Source: Paraescarpia echinospica
Taxonomy: Eukaryota > Annelida > Polychaeta > Sabellida > Siboglinidae
DNA length: 64,000 nucleotides
Assembly: GCA_020002185.1 (NCBI GenBank)
Contig: CM034543.1
Coordinates: 9,650,302-9,714,301, forward strand
Reading direction: 5' to 3'
A program made the position numbers and the translations under genes. Below, in pieces: positions 47,640 to 55,611 of the stretch. Position 1 is the stretch's first letter, and each line of letters begins with the position of its first letter. The notes below the pieces were generated by a model. It did not search any database, was not told the origin of the DNA, and saw nothing but the letters and a program-made list of their open reading frames with translations.

Positions 47640-47833
47640 CTCAAAAGCCTACTTATAAAAAACAATTTAATGACCACTAAACGTTTTCGGGCATCTACTT
47701 ATAAAAAAAGATCAAAGGCTTTTTTTGACACTAATCGTTTTCGGGAACCTACTTATAAAAACGTGATTGATTACCCAGGTAATTTGATACTAATTGGATA
47801 CCTACTTATAAAAAACGTGATTGATTACCCCGA
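47640..47833 (+). repeat. Four-unit tandem repeat near the Polinton left end
   Basis: The word cctacttataaaaa (once as tctacttataaaaaa) recurs at about 47647, 47691, 47747 and 47804, at 44-57-bp spacing. The last two units also share gtgattgattacccc. Each unit contains a TATAAAA box. Terminal or subterminal repeats are common in Polintons; a promoter or replication role is a guess. Confidence 0.75.
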
Positions 47834-47970
47834 GATGCCACGTAGCGGTGAGTGCAGAGACCCTTTTAGTTCGTCCCGTAGCGATCAACGCCGTACTTAG
47901 CGCGTGCTGACGTAAGCAATAATGCGTTTATCGCGCGAATATATAACCACGATAAAACCACTGTATAAAC

Positions 47971-48048
47971 GTCGACGACGGATTAGCTCTCCTGGGAGAG
48001 TGTTCGACTAGGGATCGAAAGATTCCCGGTCCGAGTCCGTTCGTCGAC
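47971..48048 (+). ncRNA. tRNA-like structure 1 in Polinton terminal region
   Basis: A 78-base segment folds as an eight-pair outer stem (GTCGACGA with TCGTCGAC), a D-like arm (CTCTC/GAGAG), an anticodon-like arm (TTCGA, loop CTAGGGA, TCGAA) and a weaker T-like arm with GGTCCGAGTCC, close to a B box. The A box is TTAGCTCTCCTGG. The loop would place AGG (proline) as anticodon. The outer stem is offset by about six bases from the normal tRNA position and the T stem pairs poorly, so it may be a tRNA mimic or a decayed tRNA instead of a charging tRNA. Confidence 0.5.
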
Positions 48049-48144
48049 CCATTTTAGATTCGTTGTATGTGAGGTGCCACCTAGCGGTGAGTACAGAGAT
48101 CATTGTTCCCTATAATATAACCGGGGTAAAACCACTGCATAATC

Positions 48145-48222
48145 GTTGGCGACGGTATAGCTCTCTTAGGAGAGCGTTCGCCTAGGGATCGAAAGATTCC
48201 GTGTTTGAACCCTAGTCGCAAC
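48145..48222 (+). ncRNA. tRNA-like structure 2 in Polinton terminal region
   Basis: A diverged second copy of the structure at 47971, also 78 bases. The outer stem is GTTG-CGAC (one bulged G) with GTCGCAAC; compared with copy 1, a C-G pair has become T-A, a compensating change. The D-like arm CTCTC/GAGAG and the loop CTAGGGA are kept; the anticodon-like stem has one mismatch; the B-box-like word is GTTTGAACCC. Preceding DNA (gccac.tagcggtgag, and aaaaccactg) is also shared, so the whole unit was duplicated. Confidence 0.5.
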
Positions 48223-48261
48223 TTTTGTAGTTCCTCTATCTAGCGGTGGTGGTGGTGATAG

Positions 48262-48268
48262 TATATAA
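48262..48268 (+). promoter_or_regulatory. TATA box before the NADAR gene
   Basis: TATATAA lies 33 bases before the ATG at 48301, just after GGTGGT repeats. A start site about 30 bases downstream would leave a very short leader. The prediction comes from position and sequence only. Confidence 0.5.
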
Positions 48269-48300
48269 GCGGTGACGGTAGCGGGTTATCGGTAGTCGGT

Positions 48301-48756
48301 ATGATGTCGTCACCTATAAGGTTTGGTGGATCGCGGTCGTTGTTGTCGAATATGTATTCGTGTAGAATGACGGTGTGGGGACGGGGCTTTCAGTCCGTCG
48401 AGCACGCCTATCAGTATAGGAAAGCAATGTTCAACGACGACGTGGAATGTGCCGAACGTATCAAAAGAGCGCGATCGCCTTATTTAGGGAAACGACGCGG
48501 TTACGGAATTCGAAAAAAGAGAACGGGAGCCAAATGGAACGTCGTTAGGGTCGGATGTATGAAGGGGTTGTTGATGAGAAAGTTTGGCTGGTCGTCCGAG
48601 TTGAAGGCCGAACTGTTGGCCACCGGGGACGCCGAATTGGTGGAATGGGTACCGAGTAGGGAGGTTTTCTGGGGTACCAGGATCGGGGACGTTGCGGGGG
48701 AGAACATGCTCGGTAAACTGTTGATGGAGGTACGCGATGCTTATAAAGACGCGTAA
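48301..48756 (+). CDS. NADAR (YbiA-like) domain protein, Polinton cargo
   Basis: An intact frame of 151 codons. The family pattern is clear: LLSNMYSC near residue 16, FQSVEHAYQYRKAMF (residues 31-45, with the conserved Glu-His), WNVVRVGCMKGLL, LLATGDAELVEW and a final ENMLGKLLMEVRDAYK. Length is that of a whole NADAR domain with nothing added. Members are N-glycosidases: bacterial YbiA cleaves a damaged riboflavin intermediate, and other NADARs remove ADP-ribose from guanine. In a virus-like element it might counter a NAD-based or ADP-ribosylation defence; that is inference. It is the first gene of element A, before the ATPase on the same strand. It is one of the few frames of A without a lesion. 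Confidence 0.85.
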   Translation: MMSSPIRFGGSRSLLSNMYSCRMTVWGRGFQSVEHAYQYRKAMFNDDVECAERIKRARSPYLGKRRGYGIRKKRTGAKWNVVRVGCMKGLLMRKFGWSSELKAELLATGDAELVEWVPSREVFWGTRIGDVAGENMLGKLLMEVRDAYKDA

Positions 48757-48783
48757 AAAGTGTTCGTCGCTCAGTCGTGAAAA

Positions 48784-49384
48784 ATGAGTGGACCGTCGTT
48801 GAAGCATCCTTTTACATGTAAAGTAGCCGGTCCTAAGGGGTGCGGTAAGACGACGTTCGTCGAGCGCCTGATACGGTACGTCACTATGATCGATCCGCCG
48901 CCGGAGAAAATCCTGTGGTGCTACGGACAGTGGCAGAGCGGCTACGCGTCTATGTCTTCGAAAATAGAGTTCGTAGACGGCCTGCCGGATCCGAAACGTT
49001 TAGACGGTAAAGCGAGAACGCTTCTAGTACTCGACGACCTCATGGAGGAGACCGATAGCCGGGTGACGGTACTATTTACAAAAAAAAAGTCATAATTGTA
49101 ATACGTCGGTCGTACAACTGCGACAGAACATGTTTCCGAAAGGGAAAGAAAACCGTACAATCAGCCTGAACGCCCAATACATAGTGCTATTCAAGAGCCC
49201 CCGAGATGCCGGCCAGGTAGGTCACCTAGCGAAACAGATGTACCCGGGAAAGGTCAACTACATGATAGAGGCTTTCAAAGACGCGACGTCGTCGGCGTAC
49301 GGCTATCTATTCGTGGATCTGAAACAGGAAACGGAAGAGGACATGCGCCTGCGTACGTGCATATTTCCGGACGATCGTCTTTAA
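48784..49384 (+). pseudogene. A32-like genome-packaging ATPase, frameshifted
   Basis: The first part (48784-49095) has Walker A GPKGCGKTTFVE (residues 17-28) and Walker B TLLVLDDLMEE (residues 80-90), followed by the ETDSRV region. A run of nine A (49080-49088) breaks the frame; the second part in the next frame (about 49090-49384) continues with SVVQLRQNMFPKGKENRTI and an ALFKSP-like strand, and ends FPDDRL. Size in total is about 200 codons, usual for Polinton ATPases. It would pump DNA into capsids. The A run may be a mutation, a sequencing slip, or (less likely) a slippage site. Confidence 0.85.
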
Positions 49385-49482
49385 TACGTGTACATACGGA
49401 AGGGTGGTGGCGGTGGGGGTGGTGGTTGCGGCGGCATGCTATAAGAAGAGAGGGACGTCGGGGCGTACGTTTATTAGTCGCT
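49385..49482. other. Short GC-rich gap after ATPase
   Basis: GGT/GGC-rich DNA between the ATPase stop and the next ATG. Nothing recognised. Confidence 0.4.
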
Positions 49483-49884
49483 ATGACGGGGCGCGCGGTG
49501 GTAGCGAAGCAACGACCGAAGGTGGCGGCACCGACGAACCAAGTGAAGAGACACATTTTCGCCCTACAGCTGTTGGAGAGGCATAGGCGGAACATCGATC
49601 TGCGAAAAGCCGTGATCGGCCACGCGAACGCCGGACTCATTTGTAGTCTGTGCGATTGCGCGTACAACATTCTGAAAGGGAACGTGAGGTTGTCGCCGAA
49701 GCAGAAACGCGTGTTGTCGAAATACCGGAATCACCTGCGTAAACTCGCCGACAAACACGTTGCGCTTAAAAAGAAGCGTGCCATATTGCAAAAGGGTGCG
49801 GGTGGTTTTCTGTCGACTCTGCTAGCTCCGTTAGCGAGCACCGTTCTCCTGCCGCTGCTCAGACAGGTGATCGGCAGCGGGTGA
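49483..49884 (+). CDS. Small basic protein with hydrophobic C terminus
   Basis: Open frame of 133 codons from the ATG at 49483; an upstream in-frame extension without ATG was not used. It is rich in lysine and arginine (KKKRAILQKGAGG near residue 105) and ends in a hydrophobic stretch, GGFLSTLLAPLASTVLLPLL, then RQVIGSG. A cysteine pair, ICSLCDCAYN, lies in the middle. Genes of this shape follow the ATPase in other invertebrate Polintons as I recall, but the function is not known to me. A virion or membrane-active protein is a guess. Only four bases separate it from the next ATG. Confidence 0.6.
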   Translation: MTGRAVVAKQRPKVAAPTNQVKRHIFALQLLERHRRNIDLRKAVIGHANAGLICSLCDCAYNILKGNVRLSPKQKRVLSKYRNHLRKLADKHVALKKKRAILQKGAGGFLSTLLAPLASTVLLPLLRQVIGSG

Positions 49885-49887
49885 TCG

Positions 49888-50655
49888 ATGCAGTACGCGA
49901 AGAAGATGGCGTTGGTCGACCCGCGATTGGTGGAAAGCCTCCTGCCACGTGTCGATCAGTTGTCGAGCACGCCCCGATCATGTGTGCTGAGTAGCCTGGA
50001 CAGCGACATGAAGGACATTCTAGAACGTTCGAATTTATCGGAACGCGAAAAGGTGGCGTCGTACAATCAACTGCTGAGTCGGTACAACACGATAGAGGCG
50101 GCTCGTGCGGCGCAACCGGTATGCGTGTCGGTGGTCAACAGCAGCGGCGAGACGCCTGCGGTGGGGGTGGCGGCAGCGACGATGGTGGCGCCACCATCGT
50201 CGGAGCTCGTAGAGCGCGAAATCATAGCCAGTATGCGGAAAACGCTGAAAGGGAAGACGGGACTGCTTATCGAAAAAAGGAAAGCCGATCCGTTGTGTCG
50301 ATGGAACGAGCGCGGCGAATTCGTGTATGACGGTAAAACGATCGCGGGGAGTAACATGGTCGATCTAGTGAACGATCTCATGCGAACGAGATCGAAGACG
50401 TCGGCGCCCGTAGGATGGCGAGAGTTCGGATTGAGCATGAAGGATATGAATATCCCTATGCAATTCGTGGGCAACCCGCGCTATCGGTCGTACATGGAGC
50501 GACGACAGAAGCGCCTACTAGAAGAGGCGTCGATGATGCCGACGACGAGTAGTTCATCAGCGACACCGGAGTGGAGACGTCGTCGGATACGAGACGAGAC
50601 TAAACGCAGGCAACGATCCCTTTCGTTGGACGTCGCGGCGTGGGACACGTTGTGA
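49888..50655 (+). CDS. Uncharacterised Polinton protein, 255 aa
   Basis: Intact frame starting MQYAKKMALVDPRLVESLL. It has a helical N-terminal half (NLSEREKVASYNQLLSRYN), a middle section with valine/alanine-rich low complexity, then TGLLIEKRKADPLCRWNERG and EFVYDGKTIAGSNMVDLVND, and a basic C-terminal tail (WRRRRIRDETKRRQRS). The middle block looks like a conserved domain, since it is found next to the ATPase and integrase in similar elements as I recall, but I cannot name a function. It closely follows the preceding gene and its stop overlaps the next ATG. Confidence 0.6.
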   Translation: MQYAKKMALVDPRLVESLLPRVDQLSSTPRSCVLSSLDSDMKDILERSNLSEREKVASYNQLLSRYNTIEAARAAQPVCVSVVNSSGETPAVGVAAATMVAPPSSELVEREIIASMRKTLKGKTGLLIEKRKADPLCRWNERGEFVYDGKTIAGSNMVDLVNDLMRTRSKTSAPVGWREFGLSMKDMNIPMQFVGNPRYRSYMERRQKRLLEEASMMPTTSSSSATPEWRRRRIRDETKRRQRSLSLDVAAWDTL

Positions 50656-50741
50656 TGCCGTCACGACGCACGATAATGGTCATCGGCTTCACCATCGCGC
50701 TTATCGCTATCTATACGTGTATAATAGTCATCGTACATTGA
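50655..50741 (+). CDS. Possible 28-residue membrane peptide
   Basis: The ATG overlaps the stop of the preceding gene (TGATG). The frame reads MPSRRTIMVIGFTIALIAIY and seven or so further mostly hydrophobic residues: a positively charged start and one membrane span. It overlaps the start of the integrase frame. Small membrane proteins are common in Polintons, but this one could be chance. Confidence 0.35.
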   Translation: MPSRRTIMVIGFTIALIAIYTCIIVIVH

Positions 50742-51870
50742 TCATCTTCGTCGTCGTCGCCAAGGTGTCCGGGTGGAGTCGTCGTCGACGGCCAAAACGA
50801 AAGCCTCGACAGCAACGAAACGACGACGACGACGACGACCTGAATAGCGTCTACTTCGATCCGAAACGGGTGGGAAGTTACGGAGGCGTCGACGCGTTGC
50901 ACCGGGCGTCGAAGATCCGACATCCGGCCGTCGAGAGGTGGCTAGCGTCGCAGGACACCTATACCCTACACAAACCGGTTAAACGACATTTCAAACGATG
51001 TCGCGTCATCGTGGGCTGTCGAAACCAGCAGTGGCAAGCCGATCTGGTCGACTTGACTAGACTGAAAACGCACAACGACGGTATAACATACCTATTGACG
51101 GTGATCGATGTGTTTTCGAAGCGGGCGTGGTGCGTTCCGTTGAAGAATAAGTCCGGCCCGTCGCTCGTCGAGGCCTTCGAGCGTCTGCTGAGCGACGACG
51201 ACGACGAGACGCCGAACTCGCTGCAGACCGATAAGGGGAGCGAGTTTTTGAACCGGCCCCTGCAAACGTTCCTAAAGAGTCGCGGCGTTCATAATTTCGA
51301 GACGCATAACGAGGAGACTAAAGCGAGCGTCGTGGAACGGTTTAATCGGACTTTGAAGACGCGTATGTGGCGCTATTTTACGAAACACGAGACGCTGCGC
51401 TACGTAGAGGCGTTACCGAATTTCGTAGGACGCCGGCGAGTGTCGACGCGACGAATCAGGAGGCCGTATGGCAACGACTGTACGGTGGTGACGTCGACTG
51501 TGGTCAACGGCGAAAACCGAAACTACGCGAGGTAGATCGCGTACGTATCAGCAAGACGAGGGGTCAATTCAAAAAAGGATACATGGCTAACTGGTACGAG
51601 GAGCTCTTCACCGTCGTAGAGGTGCACACGTTCGAACCGCCCGTTTATCGCCTGAAGGACAACGCCGGGACGCCGGTAGAGGGTTCCTTCAACGAACCGG
51701 AACTACAACGCGTAGTCGTTCCGAAGGACAAACTGTATCGCGTGGAGGCGGTTCTACAGCGTCGTCGGCGTCGTCGCGGCGGCGGTGGTTCGGAGGCGCT
51801 CGTAAAATGGAGCGGATATCCGGCCTCTTTCAACAGCTGGATCGACGCCGAGTCGCTAGTGGACCTATAA
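50717..51870 (+). pseudogene. Retroviral-type integrase with chromodomain, deleted (element A)
   Basis: No ATG is seen at the start of the frame, so the N-terminal boundary is uncertain. The first frame (to 51535) reads YFDPKRVGSYGGVDALHRA, then the catalytic core: WQADLVDLTRL (first D), LQTDKGSEFLN (second D) and KASVVERFNRTLKTRMWRY (E). Near 51424 the frame breaks; comparison with copy C (60700-60760) shows about 40 bp missing there. The rest, in the other frame (to 51870), gives VRISKTRGQFKKGYMANW and a C-terminal chromodomain (YRVEAVLQ and ALVKWSGYPASFNSWI). Integrase inserts the element and the chromodomain may guide it to certain chromatin. Not functional here. Confidence 0.9.
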
Positions 51871-52025
51871 AAAGACTACTATTAGTGAGGAGGCGGCGGT
51901 GAGAATGAATCTTTGGATGCGCCACACGGGGTGCTGGCGTCTGCACGAGGCTGGAATATGCAACGGATCTTCGTTCTTACCGTATAAAGGTCCCTGCTGT
52001 ATCGACAGAGCGCAGTGGCGCGACG
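51871..52025. other. Conserved leader between integrase and membrane gene
   Basis: The segment around 51913-51950 (tggatgcgccac and ggggtgctggcg) is also present at 61357-61394 in copy C. It could encode a short peptide (MNLWMRHTGCWRLHEAG) or be a promoter or leader of the late genes. The similarity itself is clear; the meaning is not. Confidence 0.45.
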
Positions 52026-52388
52026 ATGAGCGACTACGACGAAACTACCTCGTGTGGCGATCGTCGTACGAACGCCGGCGCCGAGCACGCGGACTCCGTC
52101 GACGAGCACGCGGACTCCATCGACGCTACCACCACAACCACCGCCGAACCCGTTCCATGGCAAATCTGCGGCAACGAATGCCCTAAGGCCGAAATCGTAT
52201 TCCTCTTTCAGGTCGTCGTCCTGTACTTCGTCATCGCCGTTAGTATATACAATCTGACGAATGGTCAAGGTGATTCCAACCTGTGGACGGCGCTGTTGAG
52301 CAGCTGTCTCGGTTACCTGCTCCCGAGTCCGTCTATGAGTGTTGGTGGCGGCGAACGTCGACGTCAACACGATGGCGGTCTCGTCTGA
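52026..52388 (+). CDS. Small single-span membrane protein
   Basis: Open frame of 120 codons. The N-terminal 45 residues are acidic and threonine-rich with a repeat EHADS. Then comes CPKAEIVFLFQVVVLYFVI leading into a membrane span, then SIYNLTNGQGDSNLWTALLS and SCLGYLLPSPSM. The last block is well kept in copy C and, as I recall, occurs in many invertebrate Polintons just before the penton gene. The function is unknown; a virion membrane or assembly role is a guess. It overlaps the penton start at 52372 in another frame. Confidence 0.7.
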   Translation: MSDYDETTSCGDRRTNAGAEHADSVDEHADSIDATTTTTAEPVPWQICGNECPKAEIVFLFQVVVLYFVIAVSIYNLTNGQGDSNLWTALLSSCLGYLLPSPSMSVGGGERRRQHDGGLV

Positions 52389-53242
52389 CTTTTACCTGAC
52401 GCTACCGAGCAACGCGTCTATGAAGCGTCACCCCAAAAATACGTTGACGCACTACGTCACGACGTTGCCGCGACGTTTCGACCTATCGGGGGAGTGGGAA
52501 TGCGGAGCGGTGTCGGTACAGTATCCGCACACGTGGTACAACGTGAGAAAGAAGGACGCCTACTTCTACCTGACTTGCGCGACTGGTGATCCGGGTATTT
52601 ACACGCAGGTAGACGAATACGGCACGACCATCCAGATATACCGTCAGACCACGATTCCTCACGGTTTCTACAACAACGTTTATACGTTGTTGAACAGGAT
52701 CAACGAGGCGCTAGATAAATTGTGCACCAATAAGGTCGAGGTCATGCTAGAATACTGCGCCGTCTCTATCCGATTTACGCTACGTATGTCGCCGGGTGTC
52801 GAATTGATCATACCTCATACGAGCCGTCTGAAGGACATGCTAGGTTTCCATAGCAACACGATCCTGAGTAACGCCATGTATGGCCCCGAGTCGGCGGTCG
52901 TCATCGACACTATGCCCGTCGCGTAAACGTACGAGTACGAAGGTCACGATACGGTGAATATGTCGGCGGGCATCGAGAGCCTGTACGTGTACACGGATCT
53001 CGTGGAACCGCACGTCGTCGGTGACGTGTACGCGCCACTCCTTCGAAACATCGCCGTCCGCGGTGAGAACGGTGACATTATTTCGGAAACGTTCGACCGC
53101 GGCGATACGTGAAGCTGCTGCGGAATCAATTCGATACGGTCGAACTCGATATAAGAGACGACCACGCCAACCGATACCATTCGAGCAGGGGAAAGTGGTG
53201 ACGTCGCTTCACTTCAGACGCTGTAAATCGAAATTGTTTTAA
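52372..53242 (+). pseudogene. Penton-like minor capsid protein, broken (element A)
   Basis: The ATG at 52372 starts SSDFYLTLPSNASM and HPKNTLTHYVTTLP, matching copy C (61927). The frame stays open to a TAA at 52924-52926 and continues in the same frame to about 53108, where a base is lost; a second frame change follows near 53165, and the C-terminal end (PFEQGKVVTSLHFRRC) is in the third frame, stopping at 53242. So there are three lesions. The family is the single jelly-roll penton-like capsid protein of Polintons; placement before pX and the capsid gene supports this. It would sit at the capsid vertices. Confidence 0.75.
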
Positions 53243-53243
53243 C

Positions 53244-53696
53244 ATGCCGTCGAAGAACCCGTACATGGACTACTACGTTCGTCAGGTCGGCGGTCAGCTG
53301 CCGGTCTTCGTCGGTGCTCGGGGGCAACGAGGTCACGGTTTGGGCAATCTCTTCGGGAGCCTGTTTCGAAGCGCCATGCCGCTTATCAAGAGAGGCGCGT
53401 TGGCGTTGGGAAAACGTGCGCTCAACACCGGCATGCACGTGGCGCGCGACGTCTTCGCCGGCGGGAATCTGAAACAGTCGATAAAACGACGCGCGAAGGA
53501 GGCCGGCTCCGATCTTCTCGACGGCCTATTGAATTCGCAGGCACCGCCGAAGAAGAAGAGGAAGAAAAAAACGCAGCAGAAGCAGCGCCGCCCCCGCGGC
53601 GGCGGTACCGGCATAAAGAGACCGCGCCTAACGGCGACGGCCGTCAGGAGGCGGAAGAGACGGCGTCGAACGGATCACGACATATTCGACGAGTAA
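53244..53696 (+). CDS. pX-like basic virion protein (element A)
   Basis: Intact frame of 150 codons, one base after the penton stop. It begins MPSKNPYMDYYVRQVGG, followed by LPVFVGARGQRGHGLGNLF and a hydrophobic amphipathic segment, FRSAMPLIKRGALALGKRAL. The last 50 residues are almost all arginine, lysine, proline and glycine. Such proteins in adintoviruses resemble adenovirus core proteins (pX/Mu or pVI); they bind DNA or act on membranes and may be cut by the viral protease after GG or GX motifs. This is a family assignment by composition and gene order. Confidence 0.75.
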   Translation: MPSKNPYMDYYVRQVGGQLPVFVGARGQRGHGLGNLFGSLFRSAMPLIKRGALALGKRALNTGMHVARDVFAGGNLKQSIKRRAKEAGSDLLDGLLNSQAPPKKKRKKKTQQKQRRPRGGGTGIKRPRLTATAVRRRKRRRRTDHDIFDE

Positions 53697-53698
53697 CG

Positions 53699-54989
53699 AT
53701 GGCGTTCGTGAACGGCGCAACGTACGAGGGCGTGAAGGCAAACTGGAGCTGTTCAGCGGGCCGGTGACGAAGACGAGCGTCGAGAGTAGTCAGTGGACCG
53801 TCTACCAGCCGCTGACGACTCTCGACGCCGGCGGTCCTATCGAGTTCCTCATCCCAGGTTCGGGAGAGAACTATACGGACCTGGCAAGCCTTCAAGTGTA
53901 CGTGCGCTTCAAAGTGGTACAGGGGGACGGTACCGATCTGGCGGCCGCTGCCAACGTGGCGCCGTTCAATAATTTCCTGCATTCGATGTTCAGTCAAATC
54001 GACGTGTCGCTGAACAACACCTCGTGACGCCGTCGACCAATACGTACGCGTATCGGGCCTACCTCGAGACGCTGCTGAGTTACGGTAGCGACGCGAAACG
54101 GTCGCATCTCACGGGTTCGTTGTGGTACAAAGACACCGCCGGACGGATGGACACGCTCGGGATCAACAATGTCGGGTTCAAGGCACGGCGCGCCATGACG
54201 GCCGATAGCAAAGAGGTGTAGATGATGGGGCGCGTGCACGTCGACGCGTTTATGCTAAACAGACACATACCGAACGGTGTCGACACGAAAGTACGCATGG
54301 TGCGCTCGAAGGACACCTTCGCGCTCATGGGCGCGCAAGCCGTACCGGGGTGGCGCGTCGTGCTGCAGGCGATTCGACTGCTCGAGATACAAGTGAAGTT
54401 GAGCCCGGACGTCCAGATGGGACATATCAAAGCGTGGACGTTGGGAACGGCTAAGTTTCCGATGCGCCGCATCGACTGCAAATCGTTCTTGATATCGGCG
54501 GGTACGCTATCGCACACGCAGGAGAACTTGTACATGGGTCCGATTCCGAAACGCATCTTCCTGATGATGATCGATAACGTCGCCTACAACGGAGACTACA
54601 CTAGAAATCCGTTCGACGCGAGTCACAACGACATAAACTTCCTCACGCTCGTCGTCGACGGACGTCAAGTGCCGAACAAGCCGCTGAAGCCGGACTTCCC
54701 GCACAACCGGTACGTGCGGAGCTACATGAATCTCTTCGAGGCCAGCGGAAAGGCGTACGAGGACGAGGGGAACGACGTATCGCGCACGGACTTCGGCGCC
54801 GGCTACACCATCTTCGGTTTCGACCTGACCCCCGACTGTTGCGACGGGGACCATTTCAACGTCGTGCGTCAGGGGACCGTGGGCGCCGAAATGCACGTCG
54901 GGACGCCGCTTCCGGTGAACGTCGTCGTGTACGCGGAATTCGAGACGGTGATGGAGATCGACAGGAACCGGAACGTCGTGTACGACTGA
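53699..54989 (+). pseudogene. Major capsid protein, double jelly-roll type, broken (element A)
   Basis: The ATG is at 53699. A base change in frame at about 53735-53755 leads to an early stop; the second frame (53764-54027) has SSQWTVYQPLTTLDAGGPIE and FNNFLHSMFSQIDVSLN. A single-base loss near 54023 shifts it again, a TAG stands at 54219-54221, and the last 255 codons to 54989 are open (HIPNGVDTKVRM, LGTAKFPMRRIDCK, FGFDLTPDCCDGDHFNV). The same protein is met in animal genomes under names like F54H12.2-like. It forms the icosahedral shell. Compared with copy C it is diverged but collinear. Confidence 0.88.
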
Positions 54990-54997
54990 TAGTAACT

Positions 54998-55456
54998 ATG
55001 GATACGTTTCACCTGATGCGTCGTCTGGAACACGATACGTACGCTAGACGTATCGTCGTCGGCGTCGTGCCTAAAGACGCGCTACTTACCGTCACCACCG
55101 CCGCCACCGTTTACACGACGGCCTTCGTGTGCAACACCGACGATGGCGGCGAGCCGGGACAGCACTGGGTGGCCGTCTACGTGGACGCCGACCGGCGAGG
55201 CGAGTACTTCGATTCGTACGGTCTACCGCCGCTGCACGCCGACTTCCACGCGTTCCTGCACTGCAACTGCGGCGACACGTGGACGTACAACGAAAAGCGG
55301 CTGCAGAGCGCCATCTCTAACGTGTGCGGACAATATTGCGTCGCCAACCTTCTCCTCCGATGTCGCGGTATGCCGTTGACGACGTTCCAGAGCCTATTCG
55401 GCACCGATCGGGGGACCAATGACTGCCTCGTATTCCATTTGTTAAAACCGCATTAA
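54998..55456 (+). CDS. Adenain-like cysteine protease (element A, intact)
   Basis: Open frame of 152 codons from the ATG at 54998, nine bases after the capsid stop. Catalytic features: PGQHWVAVYVDAD (His), GEYFDSYGLPP (acidic partner) and SNVCGQYCVANLLL (Cys and oxyanion region). Length is shorter than adenovirus protease but usual in Polintons. It would mature the pX, penton and capsid precursors. It is one of the few open genes in element A. It ends with LVFHLLKPH, the same end as copy B (LVFDWLKPH). Confidence 0.88.
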   Translation: MDTFHLMRRLEHDTYARRIVVGVVPKDALLTVTTAATVYTTAFVCNTDDGGEPGQHWVAVYVDADRRGEYFDSYGLPPLHADFHAFLHCNCGDTWTYNEKRLQSAISNVCGQYCVANLLLRCRGMPLTTFQSLFGTDRGTNDCLVFHLLKPH

Positions 55457-55483
55457 TTTCGCTTTTACGTGTATAGTAGTAGA

Positions 55484-55526
55484 AATAAAAAACAAACGAT
55501 GATGTACAAAATTGTTGTTGTTTATT
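55484..55526. terminator. Back-to-back polyadenylation signals
   Basis: AATAAA on the plus strand (55484-55489) serves the late genes ending in the protease; AATAAA on the minus strand (55526-55521) serves DNA polymerase. The 155-bp gap between the convergent genes also has a (CATA)n tract at 55541-55558. Confidence 0.65.
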
Positions 55527-55611
55527 ATTACCCTACCTGCATACATACATACATACATAAACTACCCCTAGGCTATTCCTTAGGTTAGACGGGTTAGACG
55601 AGTTATTCGAG

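Noticed and set aside
49357..49482. N-terminal extension of the small basic protein from 49357
   Set aside because: There is no ATG at that point and the extension is low-complexity, overlapping the ATPase end; the ATG at 49483 fits better.
54839..54997. N-terminal extension of protease A overlapping the capsid gene
   Set aside because: No ATG start there; copy B starts at the equivalent ATG (60008) directly after the capsid stop.
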